A stretch of DNA of 64,000 nucleotides, taken from NCBI RefSeq assembly GCF_020515695.1, contig NZ_JAIWJA010000011.1, positions 156,140 through 220,139 on the forward strand, given 5' to 3'. Numbering within the stretch: the first letter of the stretch is position 1; each line of letters opens with the position of its first letter. Position numbers and translations under genes: made by a program. Shown in pieces: positions 43,321 through 51,676 of the stretch. Under the pieces are notes generated by a model, which saw only the letters and a list, made by a program, of their open reading frames with translations, searched no databases and was not told where the DNA came from. Source of the DNA: Pseudomonas sp. MWU16-30317 (GTDB lineage: Bacteria; Pseudomonadota; Gammaproteobacteria; Pseudomonadales; Pseudomonadaceae).

Positions 43321-44292
43321 TTGCCGAACGTATTTTTCTCCTACTGCCATGCAGACGAGGGGTTGCGAGACCAGCTCGAAAAACAGCTGTCCATGCTGAA
43401 GCGTCAGGGTGTTATCGAGACCTGGCATGATCGGCGAATCAATGCTGGCCAAGAGATTGATGCTGCCATTGATGAGCACATCAATACCGACGAGATTATT
43501 CTGCTGTTGGTTAGCCCCGATTTCATTGCATCCGACTACTGCTACAACGTCGAAATGACTCGTGCCATGGAACGGCATGACGCGAAGCAGGCGATTGTCA
43601 TTCCCGTAATCCTGCGGGCCTGCGATTGGCACTATGCTCCATTCGGTAAGCTGCTCGGCACCCCCTCGGACGGAAAGCCAGTAACCCTCTGGGCTGATCG
43701 GGATGAGGCATTCCTGCAGGTAGCGAAGGAAGTTCGCAAGGCAGCTGAACAATGGCGAACCGATAAACCTGTGGCGCCTCTGAGAAGCGTACGCCCCGAT
43801 TATGCGATGCCAGTTGCAGCAGCCCTTAGTCCCAGCCCGGGGCCGCGTTCCAGCAACCTTAGGTTAGCCAAGTCCTTTACCCAACTCGATAAGGATCAGT
43901 TCCAACTTGAATCTTTCGAGTATATAGCTCGCTACTTTGAGAATTCGCTGGCGGAGCTGCAGGCTCGAAACGAGGGATACCAAGGCGTCTTCCGCCGGAT
44001 TGATGGAAACCGTTTCTCTGCGACCATTTACAAAGATGGACGAGACATAGCCAAGGCTTCTGTCTTCGTCGGCGGCCAGCTGGGAGCTGGCATCTATTAC
44101 AGTCAAGGCGATTCGTTCAGCGGTGGCTCCTTCAATGAGGCCCTTCACGTCGAATCAGACGACCAAACCCTTTACTGGCGGACTATGGGGATGGCGTCGT
44201 TTCGCAGCCCGAAAGACCAGAAGCTGTCTCAAGAAGGCGCCGCCGAGGCGCTTTGGGACATTGTCATCTCGCCTCTTCAGCGAAGTCGTTGA
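43321..44292 (+). CDS. TIR-domain protein with unknown C-terminal domain
   Basis: A 323-residue protein from TTG 43321, chosen because GGAG lies 8 nt upstream and TIR effectors usually begin like MPNVFFSYCHADEG; an upstream TTG at 43270 is less likely. The TIR domain (residues 1-140) has the box-1 FFSYCHADE, the WHDRRINAGQEIDAAI loop, LLVSPDFIASDYCYNVEM with candidate catalytic Glu78, and VIPVILRACDW, so NAD cleavage is plausible. Residues about 200-320 form a separate domain (QFQLESFEYIARYFENSLAE, FVGGQLGAGIYYSQGDSFSG) that I do not recognise. It stands alone, without a CBASS or Thoeris partner. Possibly an abortive-infection effector. Confidence 0.78.
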   Translation: MPNVFFSYCHADEGLRDQLEKQLSMLKRQGVIETWHDRRINAGQEIDAAIDEHINTDEIILLLVSPDFIASDYCYNVEMTRAMERHDAKQAIVIPVILRACDWHYAPFGKLLGTPSDGKPVTLWADRDEAFLQVAKEVRKAAEQWRTDKPVAPLRSVRPDYAMPVAAALSPSPGPRSSNLRLAKSFTQLDKDQFQLESFEYIARYFENSLAELQARNEGYQGVFRRIDGNRFSATIYKDGRDIAKASVFVGGQLGAGIYYSQGDSFSGGSFNEALHVESDDQTLYWRTMGMASFRSPKDQKLSQEGAAEALWDIVISPLQRSR

Positions 44293-44837
44293 AGCCCAAG
44301 TGGAGCGTCTATGTGTTCTCCGCATTGGCCTAGCCAAGCCGGGGTAAACGACATAGTCGATATCCGTGCACCTCGGCTGGGCCCTATGCGAGCAGGCCTA
44401 GCCGTGACCAAAAAACTCAATGACCTCTTGTTTGTTTACCTTCTGCGGACACTCGTAGGATAACTCTCATTTGGAACCACATAGTGGCCAGTCGTAAATG
44501 GGAGAGGATGTCCCGCCTGCGTTGCGACTTGGTCAAGTAACGATGGCGCAGAGCCTTTGATCCCCAGCTTGAGGATAGCCGCGTTTCTCAGATTCCGGGG
44601 GCTGCGCTGAGGGGGAATAAGTTGAGCATCCTTTTCCCACGATCGAAAAATCTGCAATAGCTCATCCTAGTTCTTAAGGATGATCCTCGGAGGTCAGGTG
44701 ACGCGCGACAATAAGCCAAGACAGCTTACGGCCCAAGAGTTCGAGCTAATGATGGGCGAGCTAGATACAGCTCAGTAACCGTCCGGTGATGTCACCTACC
44801 GAAATCCAGCATTAAGGGCGATGGTGTCCGCGTATTT
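44293..44837. other. Gap between TIR gene and IS3 element
   Basis: About 545 bp. It contains a 26-codon frame from GTG 44698 to TAA 44778 with GGAG upstream (VTRDNKPRQLTAQEFELMMG at the start), which may be a real mini-gene or a fragment. Just before the IS3 end is GGGCGATGGTGTCCGC at 44816, and at 44786 GGTGATGTCACCTAC; both resemble parts of the fluoride riboswitch but in reversed order. Confidence 0.4.
44698..44778 (+). CDS. Possible 26-residue mini-gene
   Basis: GTG 44698 preceded by CGGAGGTCAG gives VTRDNKPRQLTAQEFELMMG plus six residues, ending in TAA. The good ribosome site and amphipathic helix-like sequence favour expression; size and lack of relatives argue caution. It may be the start of a gene cut by a later rearrangement. 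Confidence 0.3.
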   Translation: MTRDNKPRQLTAQEFELMMGELDTAQ

Positions 44838-44880
44838 TGATCTGACCCCGAAATGTTGGACATCAACATCCAGGGGGCTC

Positions 44881-45417
44881 ATGAAAAAGTACACAGAGCA
44901 GGCGAAATTGTCGGTTGTTGAAGATTACTGTTCGGGGAGCGCAGGTCACCGAGAGGTAGCGCATCGCCACGGAGTCAATTCTTCTTCGCTTCGAAAATGG
45001 ATTGCGGCCTATCAGGCGCTTGGTGCCGCTGGCCTCAAAAGTAAGAGAAAGAAGAACTACAGCCCTGAGTTCAAGCTGGCTGTATTGCAGCGCATGCGAA
45101 AGGAAGAGCTGTCCTATCGCCAAGTCGCTGCGCTGTTTGATATCCGGAAATCCGACATCATTGGCGAATGGGAGCGCAGGTATGATGAAGGCGGTTTGGA
45201 GGCCTTGTCCCGGCAGCCAGGAAGCGGACGTCACCAGAAAATGACAAAACCTATCCCGCCCATTCAGCTTGAATCTTCGGACGACGAAGCTCGTACGCAT
45301 GATGATTTGCTGGCCGAATTGAGCCAGTTGCGGATGGAGATCGCTTATTTAAAAAAGCTCGATGCCTTAGTTCAAGCGAAGGAACGAGCAGCGCAGCGGA
45401 AAAAGCGCAAATCGTGA
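44881..45417 (+). CDS. IS3-family transposase OrfA
   Basis: A 178-residue helix-turn-helix protein from ATG 44881 (KKYTEQAKLSVVEDYCSGSA, then a second HTH at SYRQVAALFDIRKSDIIGEW) and a C-terminal leucine-zipper-like helix (LLAELSQLRMEIAYLKKLDA). It binds the element ends. The A-rich GGAAAAAGC just before the stop (about 45399) is a candidate minus-one frameshift site that would fuse OrfA to OrfB. Confidence 0.9.
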   Translation: MKKYTEQAKLSVVEDYCSGSAGHREVAHRHGVNSSSLRKWIAAYQALGAAGLKSKRKKNYSPEFKLAVLQRMRKEELSYRQVAALFDIRKSDIIGEWERRYDEGGLEALSRQPGSGRHQKMTKPIPPIQLESSDDEARTHDDLLAELSQLRMEIAYLKKLDALVQAKERAAQRKKRKS

Positions 45418-46250
45418 TTGAACTGAGGCAAGAGCACCCTCTGGAAGGCCTTCTGAGAGTGGCGGGCTTGGCCCGTAGCACGTTTTACTATCAACAAAAG
45501 GTGCAGCAAGCCGTTGATAAATACGCGGTACTGAAGACCAGAATTTGCTCGATCTTCGACGAGCACAAAGGCCGATATGGCTATCGCCGCATCACTGCTG
45601 CCGTTCGGCGAGCTGGACACCTCGTGAACCACAAGACTGTTCAGCGCCTCATGGGCGAGCTTCAGTTGAAAAGCCGTGTGCGCACAAAGAAATACCGGGC
45701 CTACAGAGGCGAAGAAGGTCAGGTTGCGCCGAACCTGCTGAAGCGGAAGTTCAATGCCAAAAGACCAAATCAGAAATGGGTTACGGATGTGACGGAGTTT
45801 CGGGTCGGCGGGCAGAAGCTTTACCTCTCACCGATACTTGATCTCTACAACGGCGAAATCATCGCTTTCAAGACAGCCAGGCGCCCGCTGTTCGATATGG
45901 TCGGCGGAATGCTACGACAAGCCTTTGAACGGCTACGGCCACGCGATGAACCAATCTTGCATTCTGACCAAGGATGGCAATATCGAATGCCTATTTACCG
46001 TCGCGTCCTGAGCGAGCGAGCAGTCAAGCCGAGCATGTCTCGCAAAGGAAATTGCTATGATAATGCGGCTATGGAAAGCTTTTTCGGCACCTTGAAGTCG
46101 GAGTTCTTTTACCTGAACAAATTCAGCAGTCTTGATGAGCTTGAAGCAGGGATAGAGGGGTACATACACTACTACAATCATTCGCGAATCAGGCTGAAGC
46201 TGAGTGGCCTAAGCCCTGTGGAATACAGGACTCAAGCACGGCGGGCATAG
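45414..46250 (+). CDS. IS3-family transposase OrfB (DDE)
   Basis: A 278-residue DDE integrase-like protein (rve fold) overlapping orfA by 4 nt, its GTG 45414 lying at the orfA stop. The catalytic triad is in WVTDVTEFRVGG (Asp), ILHSDQGWQY (Asp) and NAAMESFFGTLKSE (Glu). The N-terminal HTH_21 part reads GRYGYRRITAAVRRAGH. Probably made as an OrfAB fusion by frameshifting. Intact. Confidence 0.93.
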   Translation: MIELRQEHPLEGLLRVAGLARSTFYYQQKVQQAVDKYAVLKTRICSIFDEHKGRYGYRRITAAVRRAGHLVNHKTVQRLMGELQLKSRVRTKKYRAYRGEEGQVAPNLLKRKFNAKRPNQKWVTDVTEFRVGGQKLYLSPILDLYNGEIIAFKTARRPLFDMVGGMLRQAFERLRPRDEPILHSDQGWQYRMPIYRRVLSERAVKPSMSRKGNCYDNAAMESFFGTLKSEFFYLNKFSSLDELEAGIEGYIHYYNHSRIRLKLSGLSPVEYRTQARRA

Positions 46251-46318
46251 AAGGCGTCCAACATTTCGGGGTCAGATCATTTTAAGCGGACGCGATCACC
46301 CTTATCGCCAGGATTTCC

Positions 46319-46636
46319 ATGCGCCAACGAAGCTCTTACCCCAAACCATTCAAAGCCCAGGTCGTCCAGGAATGCTTGCAACCCGGAGCGACAATTTCCA
46401 GCGTAGCCATCCATCACGGCATCAATGCTAACGTGATCCGCAAGTGGCTACCGGCTTACCGGGATCAATCGCCTGTAACCTTGCCGGCTTTCGTTCCGGT
46501 AAAAACGGTACCAAGGCGAGCAACAGAAGAGATGGTGATCATCTCGCTGCCTCTGGGTGATAAATCCATCACCGTAAAATGGCCAGCCTCGGATCCGGAC
46601 GGCTGCGCCTGTTTGATTCGTGGCCTGGCCCAATGA
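46319..46636 (+). CDS. IS66-family TnpA
   Basis: A 105-residue accessory protein with a transposase HTH (PKPFKAQVVQECLQPGATIS, then GINANVIRKWLPAYR), matching TnpA of IS66 elements in size and position. Its TGA overlaps the tnpB ATG (ATGA). Confidence 0.85.
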   Translation: MRQRSSYPKPFKAQVVQECLQPGATISSVAIHHGINANVIRKWLPAYRDQSPVTLPAFVPVKTVPRRATEEMVIISLPLGDKSITVKWPASDPDGCACLIRGLAQ

Positions 46637-46968
46637 TTCGCGTCGATGCCATCTGGCTCGCCACCGAGCCTATGGACATGCGCGCCGGCACTGAGACTGC
46701 GCTGGCCCGAGTGGTCGCGGTATTCGGTGCGGCGAAGCCGCACTGCGCTTACCTTTTTGCAAACCGCCGGGCCAACCGCATGAAAGTCCTGGTGCACGAC
46801 GGCGTCGGTATCTGGCTGGCGGCACGGCGTTTGAATCAAGGAAAATTTCATTGGCCGGTCATCCGTCGCGGGGCGGAAGTCGAACTCGACCCCGAACAAC
46901 TCCAGGCGCTGGTACTGGGATTACCCTGGCAAAGAGTCGGTGCGGGCGGCGCAATTACATTGCTTTAA
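46633..46968 (+). CDS. IS66-family TnpB (Orf2)
   Basis: A 111-residue protein with the IS66 Orf2 pattern: MIRVDAIWLATEPMDMRAGT at the start, then AYLFANRRANRMKVLVHDGV and IWLAARRLNQGKFHW. Start ATG 46633 overlaps the tnpA stop. Required for IS66 transposition; its exact biochemical role is unknown. Confidence 0.9.
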   Translation: MIRVDAIWLATEPMDMRAGTETALARVVAVFGAAKPHCAYLFANRRANRMKVLVHDGVGIWLAARRLNQGKFHWPVIRRGAEVELDPEQLQALVLGLPWQRVGAGGAITLL

Positions 46969-47018
46969 ATGCTGCCTTTTAGCTGAAGCAGTCGGGCTGC
47001 TTTGGTAAAATCCAGCCC

Positions 47019-48543
47019 ATGACTTCCTTGCCCGATCTCGACCAAATGACCCCCGAACAACTGCGCGCACTGGCTGCGCAATTGATGTCCAAGGTCGATA
47101 CTATGGGCCGAAAGATCCATCGCGATGAAACGATCATTGAGCAGCTCACTCACGAGATCGCCATCCTTAAACGGCACAAGTTCGCCAAGCGCAGCGAGCA
47201 GATCAGCCCGGCGCAGGGCAGCCTGCTCGATGACCTGCTCAATACCGACCTAGAAGCCATCGAGGCGGAGTTAAAAGCCCTTCATCCCGCACCTGCGCAG
47301 GAAGAGCCACGCCAGCAACCCAAGCGTGCGCCGTTGCCACCGCAGTTCCCCCGCACTGTAGTCCATCACGAGCCGGACAACACCCAGTGCGCGTGCGGCT
47401 GCCAGCTTCAGCGCATCGGTGAAGACGTCAGCGAAAAGCTGGACTACACACCGGGCGTGTTCACCGTCGAACAGCATGTGCGTGGGAAATGGGCCTGCCG
47501 GCAGTGCGAAACACTGATCCAGGCCCCGGTACCCCCACAGGTGATCGACAAGGGTATTCCCACTGCCGGCCTGCTGGCGCACGTGATGGTAGCCAAGTTC
47601 GCCGACCACCTGCCGCTGTATCGACAGGAAAAGATCTTCGGCCGTGCCGGCCTGGCTATACCACGTTCGACCCTGGCGCAGTGGGTGGGCCAAACCGGCG
47701 TACAGCTTCAGCCGCTGGTCGATGCATTGCGCGAAGTGGTGCTGGCCCAGCGCGTGGTTCACGCCGATGAAAAGCCGGTACAAATGCTGGCGCCCGGCGA
47801 GAAGAAAACCCACCGCGCTTATGTCTGGGCCTACAGCACTACGCCATTCTCGGCCCTCAAGGCCGTGGTCTACGACTTCAGCCCCAGCCGTGCCGGTGAA
47901 CACGCACGCAACTTCCTGGGCACCTGGAACGGCAAGCTGGTCTGTGACGACTTCGCAGGCTACAAGGCTAGCTTCGAGCTGGGCATCACCGAAATCGGCT
48001 GCATGGCCCATGCACGCCGTAAGTTCTTTGACTTGCATGTAGCCAACAAAAGCCAATTGGCAGAGCAGGCGCTTCACTCGATTGGCGGGCTTTACGAAGT
48101 CGAGCGACACGCCAAGGAAATGAGCGACGAAGACCGTTGGCGATTACGCCAGGAAACAGCGGTGCCCATCGCTGGAAAACTGCATGAGTGGATGCTGGCC
48201 CAACGTGAACTTGTGCCCGACGGCTCAGCCACGGCCAAGGCCCTGGATTACAGCCTCAAACGCTGGGTAGCGCTCGCGCTACCTGGCAGATGGTGCTGTG
48301 CCCATCGACAACAACCAGATCGAGAACTTGATCCGGCCTTGGGCGCTTGGGCGCTCGAACTGGTTATTTGCAGGGTCGCTGCGCAGCGGCAAGCGGGCGG
48401 CGGCGATCATGAGCCTGATCCAGTCGGCGCGCATCAATGGGCATGATCCGTATGCTTATCTCAAGGATGTGCTGACGCGGTTGCCGACGCAGCGGGCCAG
48501 CGAGATCGAGCAGCTGCTGCCGCATCAGTGGATGCCTGCCTGA
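47019..48543 (+). pseudogene. IS66-family transposase TnpC, frameshifted near 48274
   Basis: The transposase starts at ATG 47019: N-terminal leucine-zipper and DUF-type Zn-binding CACGCQLQRIGEDVSEKLDY, then the DDE core with VVHADEKPVQML and LVCDDFAGYKASFELGITEI. Near 48274 the frame breaks: YSLKRWVALALPGRWCCAHR replaces the expected run, and the correct continuation PIDNNQIENLIRPWALGRSN (with DNN and the catalytic Glu) sits in the next frame to 48543. The change fits loss of two bases at GCTCGCGCTAC. Either a real mutation that disables the element or a sequencing error. Confidence 0.85.
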
Positions 48544-48608
48544 TCTGTGCAAGGTTTGTTTGCTGGCCGCTTACATTGCATGGACTTAACCAGGGCAAGG
48601 GACTCGCC

Positions 48609-48851
48609 TTGACCAGTAGAAATCGGCTGAAGCAGACACTTGAATTTACGAGTGAGATGCGACTCGATGCTCCTGTTACTCATGACAAGCTTTTAGGAAA
48701 GCTATTCGTCCTTCTATCTGATGATCAAGTTTACATCTCCGGGAGAGATCGCTATATTCGGGCCCTGGAGATGGCATTCCTCCACTTACCAACCGCTGCG
48801 CCCGTAGCAGCTGATGATGCCTACAGACACCTGATCAACACAGGGCTGTAG
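48609..48851 (+). CDS. Small hypothetical protein, possibly truncated by IS66
   Basis: From TTG 48609 a protein of 80 residues, NRLKQTLEFTSEMRLDAPVT near the start and ISGRDRYIRALEMAFLHLPT later. A GGGCAAGGGAC stretch upstream could be a ribosome site. The open frame extends into the IS66 end, so the original start may have been removed. No family recognised. Confidence 0.4.
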   Translation: MTSRNRLKQTLEFTSEMRLDAPVTHDKLLGKLFVLLSDDQVYISGRDRYIRALEMAFLHLPTAAPVAADDAYRHLINTGL

Positions 48852-48909
48852 GCGTTCGCGCGAAATATCCCTTTTTGGTCAGGCTCACTTTCCTTGTGTG
48901 GCCGACCCC

Positions 48910-50238
48910 ATGTCAAAACTCCGAAAACCTGAACAACTCGTCCTGCTTCCCTACATCGGGAAATGGCTGGTACTTGCCAGCGCCGTGGCACTTTTGGCGG
49001 GATCGGCATCCGCGCTATTTCTGTTCTCCCTCGATCACGCCACTCAATGGCGCGAGACCCACCGCTGGGCGATCTGGCTGCTGCCGCTGGCAGGCTTTGC
49101 TGTAGGGCTGGTTTACCACCTGGTTGGCAAGCCGGTAGACGCGGGCAACAACCTGCTGATCGACGAGATTCACGACCCGAAGCAAACCGTGCCGCTGCGC
49201 ATGGTGCCTCTGGTGCTTGCGGGTACGCTAATTTCGCATCTATTTGGCGCATCGGTCGGACGCGAAGGCACCGCCGTGCAAATGGGCGGTGCTCTGGCCG
49301 ATCAGATAACCCACCTGTTCCGACTGCGCCCCGAAGATCGCCGAATCATGCTCATGGCAGGCATCAGCGCAGGCTTCGCTTCGGTCTTCGGCACCCCGCT
49401 GGCGGGAGCATTGTTCGGCCTTGAAGTGCTCGCCATTGGCCGCATGCGCTACGACGCGTTGTTCCCATGCATGGTCGCCGCTATCGTCGCCGATCAAGTC
49501 GGGCTGCTCTGGGGCGTCGTGCACACCCACTACGTCATCGGCGAGATCGCGCCCGTGCAGTTCTGGACAGTGGTGGCAATGGTTGTCGCAGGCATCGTGT
49601 TCGGACTCGCGGGGCTGCTGTTCGCCACAGCCACCCATACCCTCGGGGCGTGGATAAAAAAGCTGATTCCCTATTCGCCTTTGCGCCCTGTTCTCGGCGG
49701 GATAGTGGTGGCCACGGCGGTGTGGGCATTGGATGCCTATCAGTACGTCGGCCTAGGCATTCCGAGCATCGTCCAGTCCTTTGCAGCCCCCGTTGCGCCA
49801 TGGGACTGGTTCGGCAAACTCGCGTTTACCGTCGCATCACTCGGCACAGGCTTCAAAGGTGGCGAGGTCACGCCGCTGTTCTACATCGGCGCGACGCTGG
49901 GCAACGCGCTTGCGCCGCTGCTACACCTCCCATTCTCGATGCTCGCCGGTATCGGCTTCGTCGCAGTCTTCGCCGGCGCCGCCAACACACCACTGGCGAC
50001 CATCGTCATGGCCATGGAGCTCTTCGGCCCAGAGATTGCCCCACTTGCCGCGATTGCCTGCATCGCCAGTTATCTGGTGTCCGGCCATACCGGGATCTAT
50101 CACGCCCAACGCGTGGGCCACAGCAAACACCGCCATGCCCTACCGACTGATATCCGTCTTTCGGACATCAATAAATTTCACTCTCAGCGCAACGCCGTGA
50201 GCGCCCCGAAAAAAGTCGAGGAGGACGAACCAAAATGA
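48910..50238 (+). CDS. CLC-family transporter, probable fluoride/proton antiporter type
   Basis: A 442-residue CLC-fold membrane protein from ATG 48910 (a GTG at 48898 is an alternative). The regulatory-Glu motif is SVGREGTAVQMGG; the first gate motif, normally GSGIP, reads DAGNNLLIDEIH, and the later GFKGGEVTPLFYIG replaces the chloride-type motif. The GN...EIH and GREGT features are those of CLC-F fluoride exporters, so fluoride resistance is the best guess; chloride transport is the alternative. No intact fluoride riboswitch precedes it; only IS66 and a small frame do. Confidence 0.8.
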   Translation: MSKLRKPEQLVLLPYIGKWLVLASAVALLAGSASALFLFSLDHATQWRETHRWAIWLLPLAGFAVGLVYHLVGKPVDAGNNLLIDEIHDPKQTVPLRMVPLVLAGTLISHLFGASVGREGTAVQMGGALADQITHLFRLRPEDRRIMLMAGISAGFASVFGTPLAGALFGLEVLAIGRMRYDALFPCMVAAIVADQVGLLWGVVHTHYVIGEIAPVQFWTVVAMVVAGIVFGLAGLLFATATHTLGAWIKKLIPYSPLRPVLGGIVVATAVWALDAYQYVGLGIPSIVQSFAAPVAPWDWFGKLAFTVASLGTGFKGGEVTPLFYIGATLGNALAPLLHLPFSMLAGIGFVAVFAGAANTPLATIVMAMELFGPEIAPLAAIACIASYLVSGHTGIYHAQRVGHSKHRHALPTDIRLSDINKFHSQRNAVSAPKKVEEDEPK

Positions 50239-50393
50239 GCAAGTCAGAACCCGATTCATGAGGTAACAGGCGGTCACCTGGGCCTGTTCGAAATGCCACA
50301 CCCGAGCCCGCTTTCAGTGTCTACAAATCCCAACGCAGCCAAGGCTATCGTTGCGACGCTGTCGCGGGCATCGAGGCGGCTACATGATTTGAA

Positions 50394-51566
50394 TTAACGC
50401 TGGGCCTGCTTTGCCTTGAGAGAAGCAATGCAGGGGGATACGAACAGATTCCCTCGGTAAGCACCTATGGTGGTCTTCGCCGCCACCACCAACCACATTA
50501 CCGTCAACATCAGCACCAAAATCACACCCAGAACGTTAAAAAATGCCAAGTCCAAGATCACGCCCAACTTCAGGGTGGTCACGGCGTAGACGCCTAAAGG
50601 AAATGTGAAGCCCCACCAGCCCAGGTTGAATGGAATACCACCTTTCGCATATCGAGCAGTGATAAGCAGTGCCAAAAGCATCCACCACAAGCCAAGGCCC
50701 CAGAACAAAATGCCAGCGATCAGGCCAATCCCTGCTGCCACGGCTCCAGCATTAGCCATGCCGTGAGCGGCAAAGATGGCAGGGGCGTCGCCGCCGATGA
50801 CCAGCATGCCTAGCGCTCCTGTTCCAATAGGCCCCAGCGATAACCACGATGATGCAGCCATGTTCTCGTGAGGCAATTTATGAAGCGCCAGGCGTAGCAC
50901 CAGGATCACCAGAATGCTCAAGGCTACAGGGACGGAATAGGCCCACAGCACGTAGCTGGTAATCAGCATATTGAACTGCGCGCTCGCGTCGGCTAAATGT
51001 GGAGCGATCACCCCACCACTGGCGGCAGCGACTTCCGCAGCGACAACGGGAAGTAACCACACAGCAGTCATCTGGTCGATGCTGTGCTCTTGCCGCGTGA
51101 ACATCATGAATGGAATGAGAACACCGCATGCCAGTGCCATGGCGACATCTAGCCACCACAGGCCATGGGCTAATGGTATTAGGGCATCACCCCAGGTCGG
51201 TACGCCATACTGCATCAAGCCGTTGATGATGGTTGCCAGCCCCATCGGGATCGTGCCGAAAAACATAGAGACGGTTGAATGACCGAAGATTTGCTTGGCT
51301 TCGTTGAAAAAGAAAACCCAACGTGCCGCGTACATAAGCGTAAAAGCACTGAAAAGCACAATGTTGAACAGCCAAAGTGCTTTTCCCGCGTATGACAGCA
51401 GCGCGATATTTCCTGGAAGCTGTCCTAACGCCAGGGCCAGGATGCCCGTACCCATCGTGGCGGCGAACCAGTTCGGGGTGAACTGCCGGATCGCTTCCCT
51501 TGGATTTGAGAGCGCCGACAGCGGCTGCCCTCCTTGCATTACTTTTGACAAGCTGATGTCTCGCAT
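50394..51566 (-). CDS. TDT/SLAC1-family transporter
   Basis: A 390-residue membrane protein with about ten helices. The opening FTPNWFAATMGTGILALALG is the signature of the tellurite-resistance/dicarboxylate transporter (TDT) family; GWWGFTFPLGVYAVTTLKLG near the end is also conserved. Members move malate, sulfite or tellurite-related anions. It is divergent from a LysR gene with 110 bp between, so LysR control of an anion exporter is likely (inference). ATG 51566 used; an internal ATG is possible. Confidence 0.87.
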   Translation of the reverse strand: MRDISLSKVMQGGQPLSALSNPREAIRQFTPNWFAATMGTGILALALGQLPGNIALLSYAGKALWLFNIVLFSAFTLMYAARWVFFFNEAKQIFGHSTVSMFFGTIPMGLATIINGLMQYGVPTWGDALIPLAHGLWWLDVAMALACGVLIPFMMFTRQEHSIDQMTAVWLLPVVAAEVAAASGGVIAPHLADASAQFNMLITSYVLWAYSVPVALSILVILVLRLALHKLPHENMAASSWLSLGPIGTGALGMLVIGGDAPAIFAAHGMANAGAVAAGIGLIAGILFWGLGLWWMLLALLITARYAKGGIPFNLGWWGFTFPLGVYAVTTLKLGVILDLAFFNVLGVILVLMLTVMWLVVAAKTTIGAYRGNLFVSPCIASLKAKQAQR

Positions 51567-51676
51567 GGTGCCTCCACGGCGTGCTTCATCGGAGCAGTGC
51601 CTACAGAATAGCGGGGTGAATTTATCTAGAAAAACGGGTAATTTCTCTATGCCATACCCACTTAATAGGTAAGCTC

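Larger units (their letters stand above)
44838..46279 (+). mobile_element. Complete IS3-family (IS150-type) insertion sequence
   Basis: The element is 1442 bp, bounded by perfect 24-bp inverted repeats that begin TGATCTGACCCCGAAATGTT on each side (44838-44861 and 46256-46279). It is flanked by TTT on both sides (44835-44837 and 46280-46282), a likely 3-bp target duplication. Two overlapping frames, orfA and orfB, fill it. Both are intact, so it may be active. Confidence 0.92.
46282..48574 (+). mobile_element. IS66-family insertion sequence (tnpC frameshifted)
   Basis: Holds the tnpA-tnpB-tnpC trio of IS66 elements. The right end reads GGCCGCTTAC (48565-48574), whose complement GTAAGCGGCC pairs with the left TTTAAGCGG near 46282; ends are set from this short match and are approximate. 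No matching 8-bp duplication was found at the flanks. The IS3 element sits directly at its left terminus. Confidence 0.75.

Noticed and set aside
43321..44292. Thoeris assignment for the TIR protein
   Set aside because: No ThsA (SIR2 or macro-type) partner adjacent.
44436..44657. 73-codon minus-strand frame
   Set aside because: No ribosome site and no recognisable features; likely chance.
46579..46632. Longer start for IS66 tnpB
   Set aside because: The extra 18 codons overlap tnpA out of frame; the family start MIRVDAIWL at 46633 fits.
48800..48820. CTGATGATGCC as a fluoride-riboswitch 3' half before the CLC gene
   Set aside because: It does not pair with the 5'-like piece at 44816 and lies within a plausible small coding frame.
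50265..50398. Possible decayed gene fragment after the CLC gene
   Set aside because: A readable stretch exists without a start codon, ending at TAA, but it is too short to assign or to call a pseudogene.
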